Assembly: GCF_001190945.1 (NCBI RefSeq)
Contig: NZ_CP011112.1
Location: 3,968,001-4,032,000 of the forward strand
DNA: 64,000 bases
DNA from: Luteipulveratus mongoliensis
GTDB taxonomy: Bacteria; Actinomycetota; Actinomycetes; Actinomycetales; Dermatophilaceae
Direction: 5' to 3'
The notes below the pieces were generated by a model. It saw nothing but the letters and a program-made list of their open reading frames with translations, had not been told where the DNA came from and searched no databases. Made by a program: the position numbers and the translations under genes. Below are positions 8,540 through 19,235 of this stretch, piece by piece; the first letter of the stretch is position 1, and every line of letters starts with the position of its first letter.

Positions 8540-9564
8540 CGGCTCATCTCCATCTGCTCGGGCTGCTCTCCGGCAGCCGTACGTCGGTTGGTCTGGTCGA
8601 CGTCGTCCTGGACGTCGTCGTCCTGGATGTGCGCGTGCTCGCCGGTCAGGGCGAGGAAGACCTCATCCAGGGTGGGCTGCTCGACCTGCAGGTCGGTGAC
8701 GCTGATGTCGTTGCGCCGCAACGTGATCAGCACCTCGGCAGCCTCATCGGCACGGTCCAGCGGCACGGTCAGACGAGCGGCCTCAGGCGTGCGGTTGGCC
8801 GGACGCCCGAGCAGCTGGGCAACCAGCCGCGAGGCGGCATCCATGTCGACCGGGTCGGCCAGACCGACCGCTAGCGTCGAGCTGCCGACGGACGCCTTGA
8901 GCTCCCCCGAGGTGCCCTGGGCGACCTTGCGGCCACGGTCGATCACGGCGATCCGGTCGGCGAGCTGGTCGGCCTCGTCGAGGTACTGCGTGGTGAGCAG
9001 GATCGTCGAACCCTGCGCGACGAGGTCACGGATCGTGTCCCACATCTGGCCGCGGGTCCGCGGGTCGAGGCCGGTGGTCGGCTCGTCCAGGAAGATCAGC
9101 GGCGGGCGCGCGATCAGGCTGGCCGCGAGATCCAGCCGTCGGCGCATACCGCCGGAGAACTTCGCGATCGTCTTGTCCGCGGCCTCCTCGAGGCCGAAGC
9201 TGCCGAGCAGGTCGGACGCGGTGACGGACGCCTGCTTGCCGGACTGCCCGTGGATGCGGGCGAAGAGCCGCAGGTTCTCGCGGGCGGTGAGCTTCTCATC
9301 CACCGAGGCGTACTGACCGGTGACACCGATCAGCTGGCGCACCTGGTGCGGCTGCTTCTTGACGTCGACGCCGAAGATCTGCGCCTCGCCGCCGTCGATG
9401 CGCAGCAGCGTCGCGAGCATCTGCAGCATGGTGGTCTTGCCTGCGCCGTTCGGGCCCAGGACGCCGAAGACCTCGCCCTCGTGCACCTGCAGGTCGATCC
9501 CGTCGACCGCGCGCAGCTCCTTGAACTGCTTCACGAGTCCGGTTGCTTCTACTGCCAAAGTCAT
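8536..9564 (-). CDS. ABC exporter ATP-binding protein (DrrA-like)
   Basis: ATPase partner of the overlapping permease, 342 residues. Walker A is GPNGAGKT (37-44), the signature is FSGGMRRRLDLA and Walker B is LIFLDEPTTGLD, followed by the C-terminal extension typical of DrrA proteins (QPTLDEVFLALTG). The ATG at 9564 is preferred because AAAGGGG lies 6 nt upstream. The last residues are acidic and poorly conserved in look (DDDVQDDVDQ). Probably controlled by the BTAD regulator through the direct repeats at 9651-9667. Confidence 0.94.
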   Translation of the reverse strand: MTLAVEATGLVKQFKELRAVDGIDLQVHEGEVFGVLGPNGAGKTTMLQMLATLLRIDGGEAQIFGVDVKKQPHQVRQLIGVTGQYASVDEKLTARENLRLFARIHGQSGKQASVTASDLLGSFGLEEAADKTIAKFSGGMRRRLDLAASLIARPPLIFLDEPTTGLDPRTRGQMWDTIRDLVAQGSTILLTTQYLDEADQLADRIAVIDRGRKVAQGTSGELKASVGSSTLAVGLADPVDMDAASRLVAQLLGRPANRTPEAARLTVPLDRADEAAEVLITLRRNDISVTDLQVEQPTLDEVFLALTGEHAHIQDDDVQDDVDQTNRRTAAGEQPEQMEMSR

Positions 9565-9650
9565 GGTGTTCCCCTTTCCTACGTCGAGGTCGGGCACCGT
9601 CAGGGGTGCTGTCGACTTCGCCCAGAGTGCAGGGGGTCACCTTCGAGGCG

Positions 9651-9667
9651 GTTTCACACCAGTTTCA
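9651..9667 (-). promoter_or_regulatory. Candidate SARP-type direct repeat upstream of the DrrAB operon
   Basis: Two copies of TGAAAC (minus strand; 9662-9667 and 9651-9656) begin exactly 11 bp apart, each followed by YG. A weaker third copy (TCGAAG) follows at 10 bp. Eleven-bp-spaced direct repeats are the recognition pattern of SARP/BTAD regulators, and one is encoded next to this operon. No convincing -10 sits at the usual 8-bp distance. Confidence 0.42.
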
Positions 9668-9692
9668 GCCGCCTTCCGCCTCACCAACCCCG

Positions 9693-9762
9693 CTTGGCCG
9701 ACAGTGCAAGCCGTGTCGCTACGAATTTCGCGGAAGCGACGCGGCTTGCACTGTCGGCCAAG
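9693..9762. repeat. Long inverted repeat (28-bp arms, 14-nt loop)
   Basis: Arm 9693-9720 (CTTGGCCGACAGTGCAAGCC...) pairs with 9735-9762 at 27 of 28 positions; the odd one is a G-T pair. It lies between the ilvC terminator and the exporter promoter. It is much longer than needed for termination and could be a REP-like element, a very stable insulator hairpin or a cruciform binding site. No coding region overlaps it. Confidence 0.85.
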
Positions 9763-9785
9763 TTGGAGGAGTCGGGGACGTACGA

Positions 9786-9818
9786 CGGCCGGTCACCTCA
9801 CGATGAGGTGACCGGCCG
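9786..9818 (-). terminator. ilvBNC operon terminator
   Basis: A perfect 15-bp stem (CGGCCGGTCACCTCA with its complement) and a 3-nt loop lie 20 nt after the ilvC stop codon. No T-tract follows. Confidence 0.8.
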
Positions 9819-9838
9819 CGTACGACTGGGCTTGGGTA

Positions 9839-11435
<1,597 letters not shown>

Positions 11436-11439
<4 letters not shown>

Positions 11440-13295
11440 GGCGTCTCCTCGCCTGCCTCGTCGTCTTCACGGTCCCAGACCGGTGTCATTGCTCGGGCGA
11501 CCGTCACCTGGTCATTGCTGACGCCGGCCGGGACCATTGGCCACACCATCGCGTCGCGCTCCACCACGAAGTCGATCACGACCGGGCGGTCATTGATCTC
11601 CAGGGCCTTCTGGATCGTGGCGTCCACGTCCTCCGGCTTCTCACAACGCAGACCCACACAGCCGTACGCGTCCGCCAGCTTCACGAAGTCCGGCACCCGG
11701 GTGCCGCTCGCGGAGGTGTGGAGATCGGTGTTGGAGTAGCGCTGGCCGTAGAACAGCGTCTGCCACTGGCGCACCATGCCCAGGCTGGAGTTGTTGATGA
11801 TCGCGACCTTGATCGGGATGTTGTTGATGACGCAAGTCGCCAGCTCCTGGTTGGTCATCTGGAAGCAGCCGTCACCGTCGATCGCCCAGACAACCCGGTC
11901 CGGCTCGGCCTCCTTGGCGCCCATCGCCGCCGGGACCGAGTAGCCCATCGTCCCGAGACCGCCGGAGTTCAACCATGAGTTGGGGCGCTCGTACTGGACG
12001 AACTGTGCGGCCCACATCTGGTGCTGGCCGACGCCGGCGACGTAGGTCCCCTCAGGGCCGGTGAGCGCACCGATCCGCTCGATGACGTACTGCGGCGCGA
12101 TCGCGGTGGCGTCCTCGGCGACGGTGTAGCCGAGCGGGTAGGTCGCCTTCCACTTCGTGGTCCTGGTGCGCCAGGCCGCGTAGTCACCACCACGCCCAGC
12201 GTCGATGTCCTCGCGCAGCGCCTTCGTCAGCTCGGTGATGACCTCGAGGCAGTCACCCACGATCGGCACATCGGCGACCCGGTTCTTGGAGATCTCGGCA
12301 GGGTCGATGTCGGCGTGGATGACCTTGGCCAGTGGCGCAAACGACGAGAGCTCGCCCGTCACTCGGTCGTCGAAGCGAGCGCCCAGCGTGATCAGCAGGT
12401 CCGACTTCTGCAGCGCGGTGACGGCTGCCACCGAACCGTGCATCCCCGGCATGCCGAGATGCAGCTCGTGGCTGTCGGGCACGGCGCCGCGGGCCATCAG
12501 CGTGGTGACCAGCGGGATCTGAGTCAGCTCGACCAGCTCGCAAAGGGCAGCACTGGCACCGGCCCTGATCACTCCTCCCCCGATGTAGAGGACCGGGCTC
12601 TTGGCCTCGCGGATCAGCGCGGCCGCGGCCTTGATCTGCTTCTGATGCGGCTTGGTCACCGGCCGGTAGCCCGGCAGGTCGAAGGTGGGTGGCCACGAGA
12701 AGGTCGTGGTCGCGGTCAACGCGTCCTTGGTGATGTCCACGAGCACCGGGCCGGGTCGGCCGCTGGACGCGACGTGGAACGCCTCCGCCAACGCCCGCGG
12801 GATGTCCGCAGGGTCGGTCACCAGGTAGTTGTGCTTGGTGATCGGCATCGTGATGCCGCGGATGTCCGCCTCCTGGAAGGCGTCCGTGCCGATGACTCGC
12901 GCGGCGACCTGGCCGGTGATGGCCACGATCGGGATCGAGTCCATGTAGGCGTCCGCGATCGGTGTCACCAGGTTGGTGGCGCCGGGACCGCTGGTCGCCA
13001 TGCAGACGCCGACCTTGCCGGTCGCGGCGGCGTAACCCGTCGCGGCGTGACCGGCGCCCTGCTCGTGCCGGACGAGGACGTGGCGCACCTTGACCGAGTC
13101 GAGAAGCGGGTCGTACGCCGGCAGGATCGCCCCTCCCGGAATGCCGAATACCGTTCCGACTTCGAGGGCCTCGAGCGACAGGACCAGGCTCTGTGCACCT
13201 GTGACGGTGCGCGGCTGGGCGCTGGGCCGGCCTGCCAGATCTGCTGGCGACGGCGGGCGCGATGCTGCACGAGCAGCCATCGTCGTCTCACTCAC
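11436..13295 (-). CDS. ilvB: Acetolactate synthase large (catalytic) subunit
   Basis: ThDP- and FAD-dependent enzyme that condenses pyruvate with pyruvate or 2-ketobutyrate, the first common step of BCAA synthesis. It has 619 residues. The catalytic glutamate lies in [15 protein letters not shown], and the ThDP motif runs from [10 protein letters not shown] to NN. The start is taken as GTG at 13295; an ATG five codons in is the alternative. It is the first gene of ilvBNC, and a leader peptide and attenuator precede it (13356-13450), so expression probably responds to charged BCAA-tRNAs. Confidence 0.96.
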
Positions 13296-13355
13296 GGTTG
13301 GTCACCGCTTTCGGTCGGAATGGGTCGGGCGTCGGGTCATCTGCGGTCTGGACAC

Positions 13356-13390
13356 AAAAAAACCCTCAGCCGTGGGACGGCATTGAGGGT
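13356..13390 (-). terminator. ilvBNC attenuator (intrinsic terminator in the leader)
   Basis: On the minus strand CCCTCA-AT-GCCGT-CCC-ACGGC-TGAGGG folds into a GC-rich hairpin followed by seven T residues. This is one of the few T-tailed terminators in the window. It lies 60 nt upstream of ilvB and 22 nt after the leader-peptide stop, the standard layout for tRNA-charging attenuation. Confidence 0.88.
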
Positions 13391-13411
13391 GAGCGCGCGA
13401 GCTGATCGGAG

Positions 13412-13450
13412 TCAGCAGGCGCGCCTGGGAAGTACGAGAATTCGTGTCAC
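13412..13450 (-). CDS. ilvB leader peptide (12 aa, Ile-Leu-Val-Leu)
   Basis: Short ORF encoding MTRILVLPRRAC from a GTG start. The ILVL run uses ATT, CTC, GTA and CTT, codons that are unusual in this GC-rich genome, so ribosomes would stall when Ile, Leu or Val tRNAs are uncharged and so prevent the terminator. Leader peptides of this kind precede ilvB in other Actinobacteria. The -10 box ends 6 nt before the GTG, so the peptide is probably translated from a leaderless transcript. Confidence 0.82.
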   Translation of the reverse strand: MTRILVLPRRAC

Positions 13451-13456
13451 GGCCAC

Positions 13457-13485
13457 AGCGTGGCGCACCCAGCCGGCCGTGTCAA
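13457..13485 (-). promoter_or_regulatory. ilvBNC promoter
   Basis: A perfect -35 TTGACA (13480-13485), a 17-bp spacer and the -10-like CACGCT (13457-13462). Transcription would start at about 13450, on the GTG of the leader peptide. Confidence 0.7.
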
Positions 13486-13526
13486 CGGATGAGAACGCGA
13501 TCCCAGATACCAAGACCGGACTCGCG

Positions 13527-15104
13527 TCAGCCGTCGACGCTGACCTTGGTCAGCAGCTCCGGCCACGACGTATCGATCCGATGGCCGCCCCAGCGCACTC
13601 CGGCCCACAGCACCAGCGGACCGAGCACGAGCGCCAATGCCAGAGCCGCGATCTGGAAGAGCCCGTGCGACATCCCGATCACCGCGAGGACGATCACCGG
13701 CACTGAGAGGACCACGGCCCCCGCGGTCCCGACGACGTACACCACGATGGTGGCGAACCCGTTGCCCGAACCGGTCGAGAACGGGTTGCCCCCAGGAGGT
13801 GGTGCCGTGCCTGGATACACCGCTCCGACTGCCAGACCCAGCCCCGAACCGCAGCAGGCCAGTGAGATGGTCACGGCGAGGACCACGATCAACCGGTCGT
13901 ATCGGCCGGAGAGGACGAGCGCGATGGCCAGCGCCACCAGAGTGAGCGGCACGACCCAGGTCATCAGCGCCATGACCCGACCCCATCGGTCTGCGGAACC
14001 GCTCACACCGGAGCTGACGTGAGTCCACAACGCCGAGCCGTCGTACGCCAGGTCAGCGATGAGACCAGGCCCACACAGGGCAGCCAGGACGAGCGGCATC
14101 GTCAGCAGCGCGTCGCGGTCGCTGCCGCCTGAGCTCATCGACAGGCCCATGACCACGGGCAGGATCACGAAGCTCACCATGGCCGCGACGTAGCGCGGGT
14201 CGCGTCGCCAGTAACGGAGGCACCGCGCAGCGACCGCACCGGCCGGTGCGGTGCCGTAGAGGCTCTCTAACCGGTGACCGGACCTGACCTGGGTGGCCGC
14301 AGTGTCGGTGACGGTGGTCAGGGCACGGTCCAGCAGGCGGCCCCACCCCCACCAGAGGGCGAGGACCAAGGACACGGCCAGCCCAAGATGCACGGCAGCC
14401 GTCCCCCACGCGCCGTCGGCAACGTCTGCCGGCACCGCCCAGGCCCAGCCGTACGGCGTCCAACCGGCCACGTGTCCCGCGGACACTGCGAAGTCGCCGG
14501 CGCGATCCGGGTCATCGCTGCCCGCCCTGCCGATGAGGTTCATGCCGAGACCGAGACTGACGCTCAGGACGCCAAGAAGGACGGCCGCCAGATCTTTGAA
14601 CCTGCGCCCGCTGAGCACGTGGGCGAAGGCTGAGGTGATGACTCGGGAGGCCAGGAAGCTGGTCGCCACCCCCAGCACGATCGCGATCAGTGCCGCGCCG
14701 ACCGCGAGGACACTACGAGACCAGGTGGCCAGCAGACCGAACGCCGCGAGGCACGTCGCCACGCCGGGTACGCCGATGAGGCCGGCGATCATCATGCCCG
14801 GTCGCAGGCGTTGCGCCGTCAGCGGCAGCAGCGCGAAACGACGTGGGTCCAACGTCTCATCAACACCGAAGGCGAGCAGCGGCAACACGGTCCAGGCGAC
14901 TCCGAGCGAGGAGAAGATCAGCACGGTCACCGCGCGCGCGGTCTCACGGTCTGCCGTCCGCAACCCGATGAGGGCCAGCAGGACCGCCAGAACGAGGACG
15001 GCCGCGAAGCAGGCGCCGATCACGATCCCCGCCGCCCGGGCCGTGCTGCCGGCCAAGGAGCGCCGCAGCAGGGTCAGCTTCAGTCCGACGAGGACTGCAA
15101 CCAT
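13527..15104 (-). CDS. ABC exporter membrane protein
   Basis: Polytopic membrane protein of 525 residues with about ten or more hydrophobic segments, beginning at residue 20 (AAGIVIGACFAAVLVLAVLLALIGL). I take it as the permease of the ATPase gene that overlaps it by 25 bp; large permeases of this sort pair with a single ATPase in actinobacteria. The ATG at 15104 is chosen because AGAGG lies 6 nt upstream and upstream translation is Arg/Pro-rich out-of-frame sequence. The substrate is unknown. It converges on nothing: the ilvB promoter starts just downstream. Confidence 0.82.
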   Translation of the reverse strand: MVAVLVGLKLTLLRRSLAGSTARAAGIVIGACFAAVLVLAVLLALIGLRTADRETARAVTVLIFSSLGVAWTVLPLLAFGVDETLDPRRFALLPLTAQRLRPGMMIAGLIGVPGVATCLAAFGLLATWSRSVLAVGAALIAIVLGVATSFLASRVITSAFAHVLSGRRFKDLAAVLLGVLSVSLGLGMNLIGRAGSDDPDRAGDFAVSAGHVAGWTPYGWAWAVPADVADGAWGTAAVHLGLAVSLVLALWWGWGRLLDRALTTVTDTAATQVRSGHRLESLYGTAPAGAVAARCLRYWRRDPRYVAAMVSFVILPVVMGLSMSSGGSDRDALLTMPLVLAALCGPGLIADLAYDGSALWTHVSSGVSGSADRWGRVMALMTWVVPLTLVALAIALVLSGRYDRLIVVLAVTISLACCGSGLGLAVGAVYPGTAPPPGGNPFSTGSGNGFATIVVYVVGTAGAVVLSVPVIVLAVIGMSHGLFQIAALALALVLGPLVLWAGVRWGGHRIDTSWPELLTKVSVDG

Positions 15105-15856
15105 GACAAACCTCTCGGATCGGCTGCCTGGACACCGACGAGGTCCAGGAATCGCTGCTGCAGCGACTGGCCGGCGCGCACCTCGTCGGTCGTTCCCTGG
15201 ACGACGACCTGGCCAGCGATCACGATCGCCAGCCGGTCGCACAGCTGCTCGACCAGCTCCATCACATGGCTGGACAGGATGACCGTGCCGCCGCTGCCGA
15301 CGTAGCTGCGCAGGATGGTGCGGATGGCCTCACCCGACACCGGGTCGACCGCTTCGAACGGTTCGTCCAGGACCAGCAACCTGGGCGTGTGGATCAAGGC
15401 ACACGCCAAACCGATCTTCTTGGTCATGCCGGCCGAGTAGTCGACGACGAGCGTGTTGCCGTCGCCATGGAGCCCCAGTGCGTCCAGCAGCTGCTCGGTA
15501 CGCTCGGCGACGACCTGTTGAGGAACTGACCGCAAGAGACCGACGTACCGCAACAGCTCCCGGCCGCTGAGCCGGTCGAAGAGTCGTACGCCGTCCGGCA
15601 GGACTCCCATGAGCGCCTTCGCACCCGCAGGATCAGACCACACGTCATGGCCCACGACGGCCGCCGATCCCACGTCCGGGCGCAGCAAGCCGGTCGCCAT
15701 CGACAGGGTGGTCGTCTTGCCTGCACCGTTCGGACCGACGAGGCCGTACAGACTGCCGCGTGGGACCTGCAGGGACAGCCCGTTCACGGCTGTCTTGGGT
15801 CCGAACGACTTCACCAGTCCACGCAGATCAAGAGCTGGCACTTCCCCGAGTTGCAT
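15080..15856 (-). CDS. ABC transporter ATP-binding protein
   Basis: ATPase of 258 residues with Walker A GPNGAGKT (41-48), signature YSAGMTKKIGLA (a variant of LSGGQ) and Walker B LLVLDEPFEAVDP. The Asn/Thr-rich D-loop and the H-loop histidine (ILSSHVMELVE) are present. Its end overlaps the membrane protein gene, so the two make one exporter. It lies 38 bp downstream of ilvD on the same strand and may be read from the ilvD promoter. Confidence 0.9.
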   Translation of the reverse strand: MQLGEVPALDLRGLVKSFGPKTAVNGLSLQVPRGSLYGLVGPNGAGKTTTLSMATGLLRPDVGSAAVVGHDVWSDPAGAKALMGVLPDGVRLFDRLSGRELLRYVGLLRSVPQQVVAERTEQLLDALGLHGDGNTLVVDYSAGMTKKIGLACALIHTPRLLVLDEPFEAVDPVSGEAIRTILRSYVGSGGTVILSSHVMELVEQLCDRLAIVIAGQVVVQGTTDEVRAGQSLQQRFLDLVGVQAADPRGLSWLQSSSD

Positions 15857-15894
15857 GGACGTGAGTTAACCAGCCCGGGACCTGACCCACCCCA

Positions 15895-17595
15895 TCAGTC
15901 GCAGACAGCGCCCTTGCTCGCGCTGCCGACCAGCTTGCGGTACTTCGCGAGCACGCCCCGGGTGTACTTCGGCTCGGGGGCGGTGACCCCTGCCGTACGC
16001 CGACGCTCCAGCTCCGCGTCCTCGACCAGCAGGTCGAGCGTGCCGCCCGCAACGTCGAGGCGGATCCGGTCGCGGTCCTGGACGAAGGCGATCGGTCCGA
16101 GGTCGACCGCCTCGGGTGCAACGTGGCCGACGCAGAGCCCCGTCGTCCCACCTGAGAAGCGACCGTCGGTCAGCAGCAGCACGTCCTTGCCGAGCCCGGC
16201 GCCCTTGATGGCTCCTGTCACGGCCAGCATCTCGCGCATGCCCGGTCCGCCCTTGGGCCCCTCGTAGCGGATCACGACGACGTCGTTGGGCTGCAGTGCG
16301 CCGTTCTCGACAGCGTCCATCGCTGCGCGCTCACCGTCGAAAACCCTTGCGGTGCCTTCGAACACGTCGCTATCGAAGCCGGCCGACTTGACCACGGCAC
16401 CTTCGGGAGCGAGCGAGCCCTTGAGGATGGTCAGCCCGCCGGTCGCGTGGATCGGCTCCTTCATGGCGCGGATGACCTTGCCGTCGACATCGGGCGGCGC
16501 GACGTCGGCAAGGTTCTCAGCGACCGTCTTGCCCGTGACGGTCAGGCAGTCACCGTGCAGCAGGCCGGCGTCCAGCAGGGCACGCATCACGACGGGCACG
16601 CCGCCGACACGGTCGATGTCGGTCATGACGAACTGGCCGAACGGTTTGACGTCGGCCAGGTGGGGCACCTTGGCGCCCACGCGCTGGAAGTCGTCGATAC
16701 TCAGGTCGACCTCGGCCTCGTGCGCGATCGCCAGCAGGTGCAGCACCGCATTGGTCGAGCCGCCGAACGCCATGACGACTGCGATCGCGTTCTCGAAGGC
16801 TTCCTGGGTCATGATCTGGCGAGCCGTGATCCCCTTGCGCAGCATCCCGACGACGGCCTCGCCGGACTTGCGCGCGAAGCCGTCACGCCGACGATCGGTC
16901 GCGGGCGGCGCAGCGCTGCCAGGAAGCGACATCCCCATCGCCTCAGCGACCGAGGCCATTGTGTTGGCGGTGTACATGCCACCGCACGCTCCCTCGCCGG
17001 GACAGATCGCACGCTCGATCGCATCGACGTCGGCGCGGCTCATCTTGCCGGCCGTGCAGGCACCCACGGCCTCGAACGCGTCGATGATCGTGACCGTCCG
17101 CTCCGACCCGTCGGACATCTTCGCGATGCCCGGGAGGATGGATCCGGCGTAGAGGAAGACCGACGCGAGGTCGAGCCGGGCGGCAGCCATCAGCATGCCC
17201 GGCAGCGACTTGTCGCAACCGGCGAGAAGGACTGAGCCGTCTAGCCTTTCGGCACTCATGACGGTCTCGACCGAGTCGGCAATGATCTCGCGGCTGACCA
17301 GGGAGAAGTGCATCCCCTCGTGGCCCATCGAGATGCCGTCGCTCACCGAGATGGTGCCGAACTCGAGGGGGTAACCGCCTCCTGCGTGCACACCGTCCTT
17401 GACCGCCTTGGCCAGCCGGTCGAGCGACAGGTTGCAGGGCGTGATCTCGTTCCAGGAGCTGGCGACACCGATCTGGGGTTTGGCGAAGTCGTCGTCGCCA
17501 AGGCCTACCGCACGAAGCATCCCTCGCGCCGCGGTCTTCTCGAGACCGTCGGTGACGTCGCGGCTGCGGGGCTTCATGTCAGGCGTCTGCGTCAT
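15895..17595 (-). CDS. ilvD: Dihydroxy-acid dehydratase
   Basis: Fe-S enzyme that dehydrates the dihydroxy acids to the 2-keto acids of valine and isoleucine. It has 566 residues. The family cysteines appear in [25 protein letters not shown] and [14 protein letters not shown]. The ATG is preceded by TAACAT ending 7 nt upstream, which suggests a leaderless mRNA, with a short GGAG also present. It is physically close to ilvBNC but separate, with an ABC exporter pair between. Confidence 0.96.
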   Translation of the reverse strand: MTQTPDMKPRSRDVTDGLEKTAARGMLRAVGLGDDDFAKPQIGVASSWNEITPCNLSLDRLAKAVKDGVHAGGGYPLEFGTISVSDGISMGHEGMHFSLVSREIIADSVETVMSAERLDGSVLLAGCDKSLPGMLMAAARLDLASVFLYAGSILPGIAKMSDGSERTVTIIDAFEAVGACTAGKMSRADVDAIERAICPGEGACGGMYTANTMASVAEAMGMSLPGSAAPPATDRRRDGFARKSGEAVVGMLRKGITARQIMTQEAFENAIAVVMAFGGSTNAVLHLLAIAHEAEVDLSIDDFQRVGAKVPHLADVKPFGQFVMTDIDRVGGVPVVMRALLDAGLLHGDCLTVTGKTVAENLADVAPPDVDGKVIRAMKEPIHATGGLTILKGSLAPEGAVVKSAGFDSDVFEGTARVFDGERAAMDAVENGALQPNDVVVIRYEGPKGGPGMREMLAVTGAIKGAGLGKDVLLLTDGRFSGGTTGLCVGHVAPEAVDLGPIAFVQDRDRIRLDVAGGTLDLLVEDAELERRRTAGVTAPEPKYTRGVLAKYRKLVGSASKGAVCD

Positions 17596-17655
17596 GGCTC
17601 CGATGTTATGACTGTGTCCGAGGAATGGGACGTAGGTCCCGCGATGTGAGCGTCC

Positions 17656-18177
17656 TCAGCCGCGCGGTGTGTACACGGTGCGCAGCCGCGCTGCACGGGG
17701 CGCCACGTCGGCCCAGTCGGTGTCGACGTTGAGGACGGCGACCGTGCAGGTCGGGAAACCTTCGGCCAGACGTTCCTGGACGTCCTCGTCTCCCTCGCCG
17801 TCCTGCAGGGTGGCAGCGAGGTCCGGGAGCCCCGGCGCGTGACCGACCATCACGAGCGTGATGGCGTCGGGGTCGGCCTCACGCACCACCCCCAGCAGCC
17901 GCTGCGCGGGTGCGTTGTAGATACGCGGGTCGTGCTCGACCACGGTCCCGAGCTTGCTCGCCTCGACGATGCCGGCCCAGGTCTCACGCGTCCGAGCCGC
18001 CGTGCTGCACAGCACCAGGTCCGGCGCGATGCCTTGCTCCCGCATCCAGCGGCCGGCCGCGTCAGCGTCAGCCCTGCCCCGCTCGCTCAGGGAGCGGTCG
18101 TGGTCGACCTTGGCCTCGGGGTCCTCGGCCTTGGCGTGCCGGATCAGCACGAGCTGCCGGTGGGTGGCGTCGTTCAT
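17656..18177 (-). CDS. SixA-like phosphohistidine phosphatase (histidine phosphatase superfamily)
   Basis: Small cytoplasmic phosphatase of 173 residues. The catalytic RHG-type motif is LIRHAKAE near the N-terminus and the second catalytic histidine is in VMVGHAPGLPDL. This pattern (RHAKA...) is that of SixA, which removes phosphate from histidine residues. The start is uncertain: in-frame ATGs lie at 18177 and 18189, and neither has a clear SD. Confidence 0.86.
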   Translation of the reverse strand: MNDATHRQLVLIRHAKAEDPEAKVDHDRSLSERGRADADAAGRWMREQGIAPDLVLCSTAARTRETWAGIVEASKLGTVVEHDPRIYNAPAQRLLGVVREADPDAITLVMVGHAPGLPDLAATLQDGEGDEDVQERLAEGFPTCTVAVLNVDTDWADVAPRAARLRTVYTPRG

Positions 18178-18250
18178 GACATTCAGCATGTCAGCCGAAC
18201 GCACCAAAGCACGAGAGGCGGCGCCGCCCTTCCGGGTCCGGAAGTCAGCC

Positions 18251-19177
18251 CTAGGAGGGGTGCACCACGTGCGACAGACCCTGCCCGTCGGCGTACGCCG
18301 TCAGCTCACGCTTCAGGAAGGCCAGGGCCCTCGGGACGAACGCCGAGCTCGCGCCGCCGATGTGCGGACTGATGAGTACGCCGGGCGCACGCCACAGCGG
18401 ATGCTCGGCCGGCAGCGGCTCGGGATCCGTCACGTCGAGAGCCGCCCGGAGTCGGCCGGCCGAGCACTCGGCCAGCAAGGCGTCCGTGTCGATGACGCCG
18501 CCACGCGCCACATTGACGACCAATGCACCGTCCGGCAGCGCGCTCAAGAACTCCGCGTCGACCAGGTGACGAGTGCGTTCGGTCAGCGGCACGATGAGGA
18601 TGACGACCTCGGCATCCGGCAGCAACGTCGGGAGCTCGTCCACTCCATGCACGCGCTCGACCAGGTCGTCGCCTTGCCTGGCCCGCGACGCGACAGCGGT
18701 CACGTGCGCCTCAGAAGCGTTGAGCCGCTTGGCAATTGCGCGTCCGATCGATCCGTAGCCGACCACCAGCACTCGCCGGTCGGCCAGGGAGGGTGCGCCG
18801 GCGTATCGCAACCACTGGCCGGTCTCCTGAGCGCGGACGAAGTCCGGGATGCCGCGCTGCGAAGCGAGACTCAGCGCGAGCGCGAGCTCGGCGGTCGAGG
18901 TGTCATGGATACCAGCGCCGTTGGCGAGGACGACGCCTTCGGGTAGGTAGGGCACCGCGTGCTCGTAGCCCGCCGTCACGAGCTGGACCGCGCGAAGGCG
19001 AGGCACGTTCGCCAGCTGCTCCAACCTCGTCGGCGAGCCCATGTAGGGCGGGATCACGACCTCGATGTCGTCACGCTCCGGCGGAGCCTTCAGATCCCAG
19101 TGCACCAGGTCCACACCGGGCAGCACGCCCAGCTCGGCGATCCATTCTTGGTCGGGCAGCGACACAACGACAGCCAT
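18251..19177 (-). CDS. D-isomer-specific 2-hydroxyacid dehydrogenase
   Basis: NAD(P)-dependent oxidoreductase of 308 residues. It has the Rossmann motif VVGYGSIGRAIAKRL, the catalytic arginine region NVARGGVIDTDAL, the glutamate in DVTDPEPLP and the histidine in ISPHIGGASS. It is too short for classical SerA and lacks an ACT domain, so it is more likely a glyoxylate/hydroxypyruvate-type reductase. The start is supported by a TACCTT -10 box ending 7 nt before the ATG (leaderless). Divergent from the lipoprotein gene at 19236. Confidence 0.88.
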   Translation of the reverse strand: MAVVVSLPDQEWIAELGVLPGVDLVHWDLKAPPERDDIEVVIPPYMGSPTRLEQLANVPRLRAVQLVTAGYEHAVPYLPEGVVLANGAGIHDTSTAELALALSLASQRGIPDFVRAQETGQWLRYAGAPSLADRRVLVVGYGSIGRAIAKRLNASEAHVTAVASRARQGDDLVERVHGVDELPTLLPDAEVVILIVPLTERTRHLVDAEFLSALPDGALVVNVARGGVIDTDALLAECSAGRLRAALDVTDPEPLPAEHPLWRAPGVLISPHIGGASSAFVPRALAFLKRELTAYADGQGLSHVVHPS

Positions 19178-19235
19178 GCTCGGAAAGGTACGCGTGACAC
19201 GGAGCAGGATCCGGTGCACCCCTGCACAATGAGTC

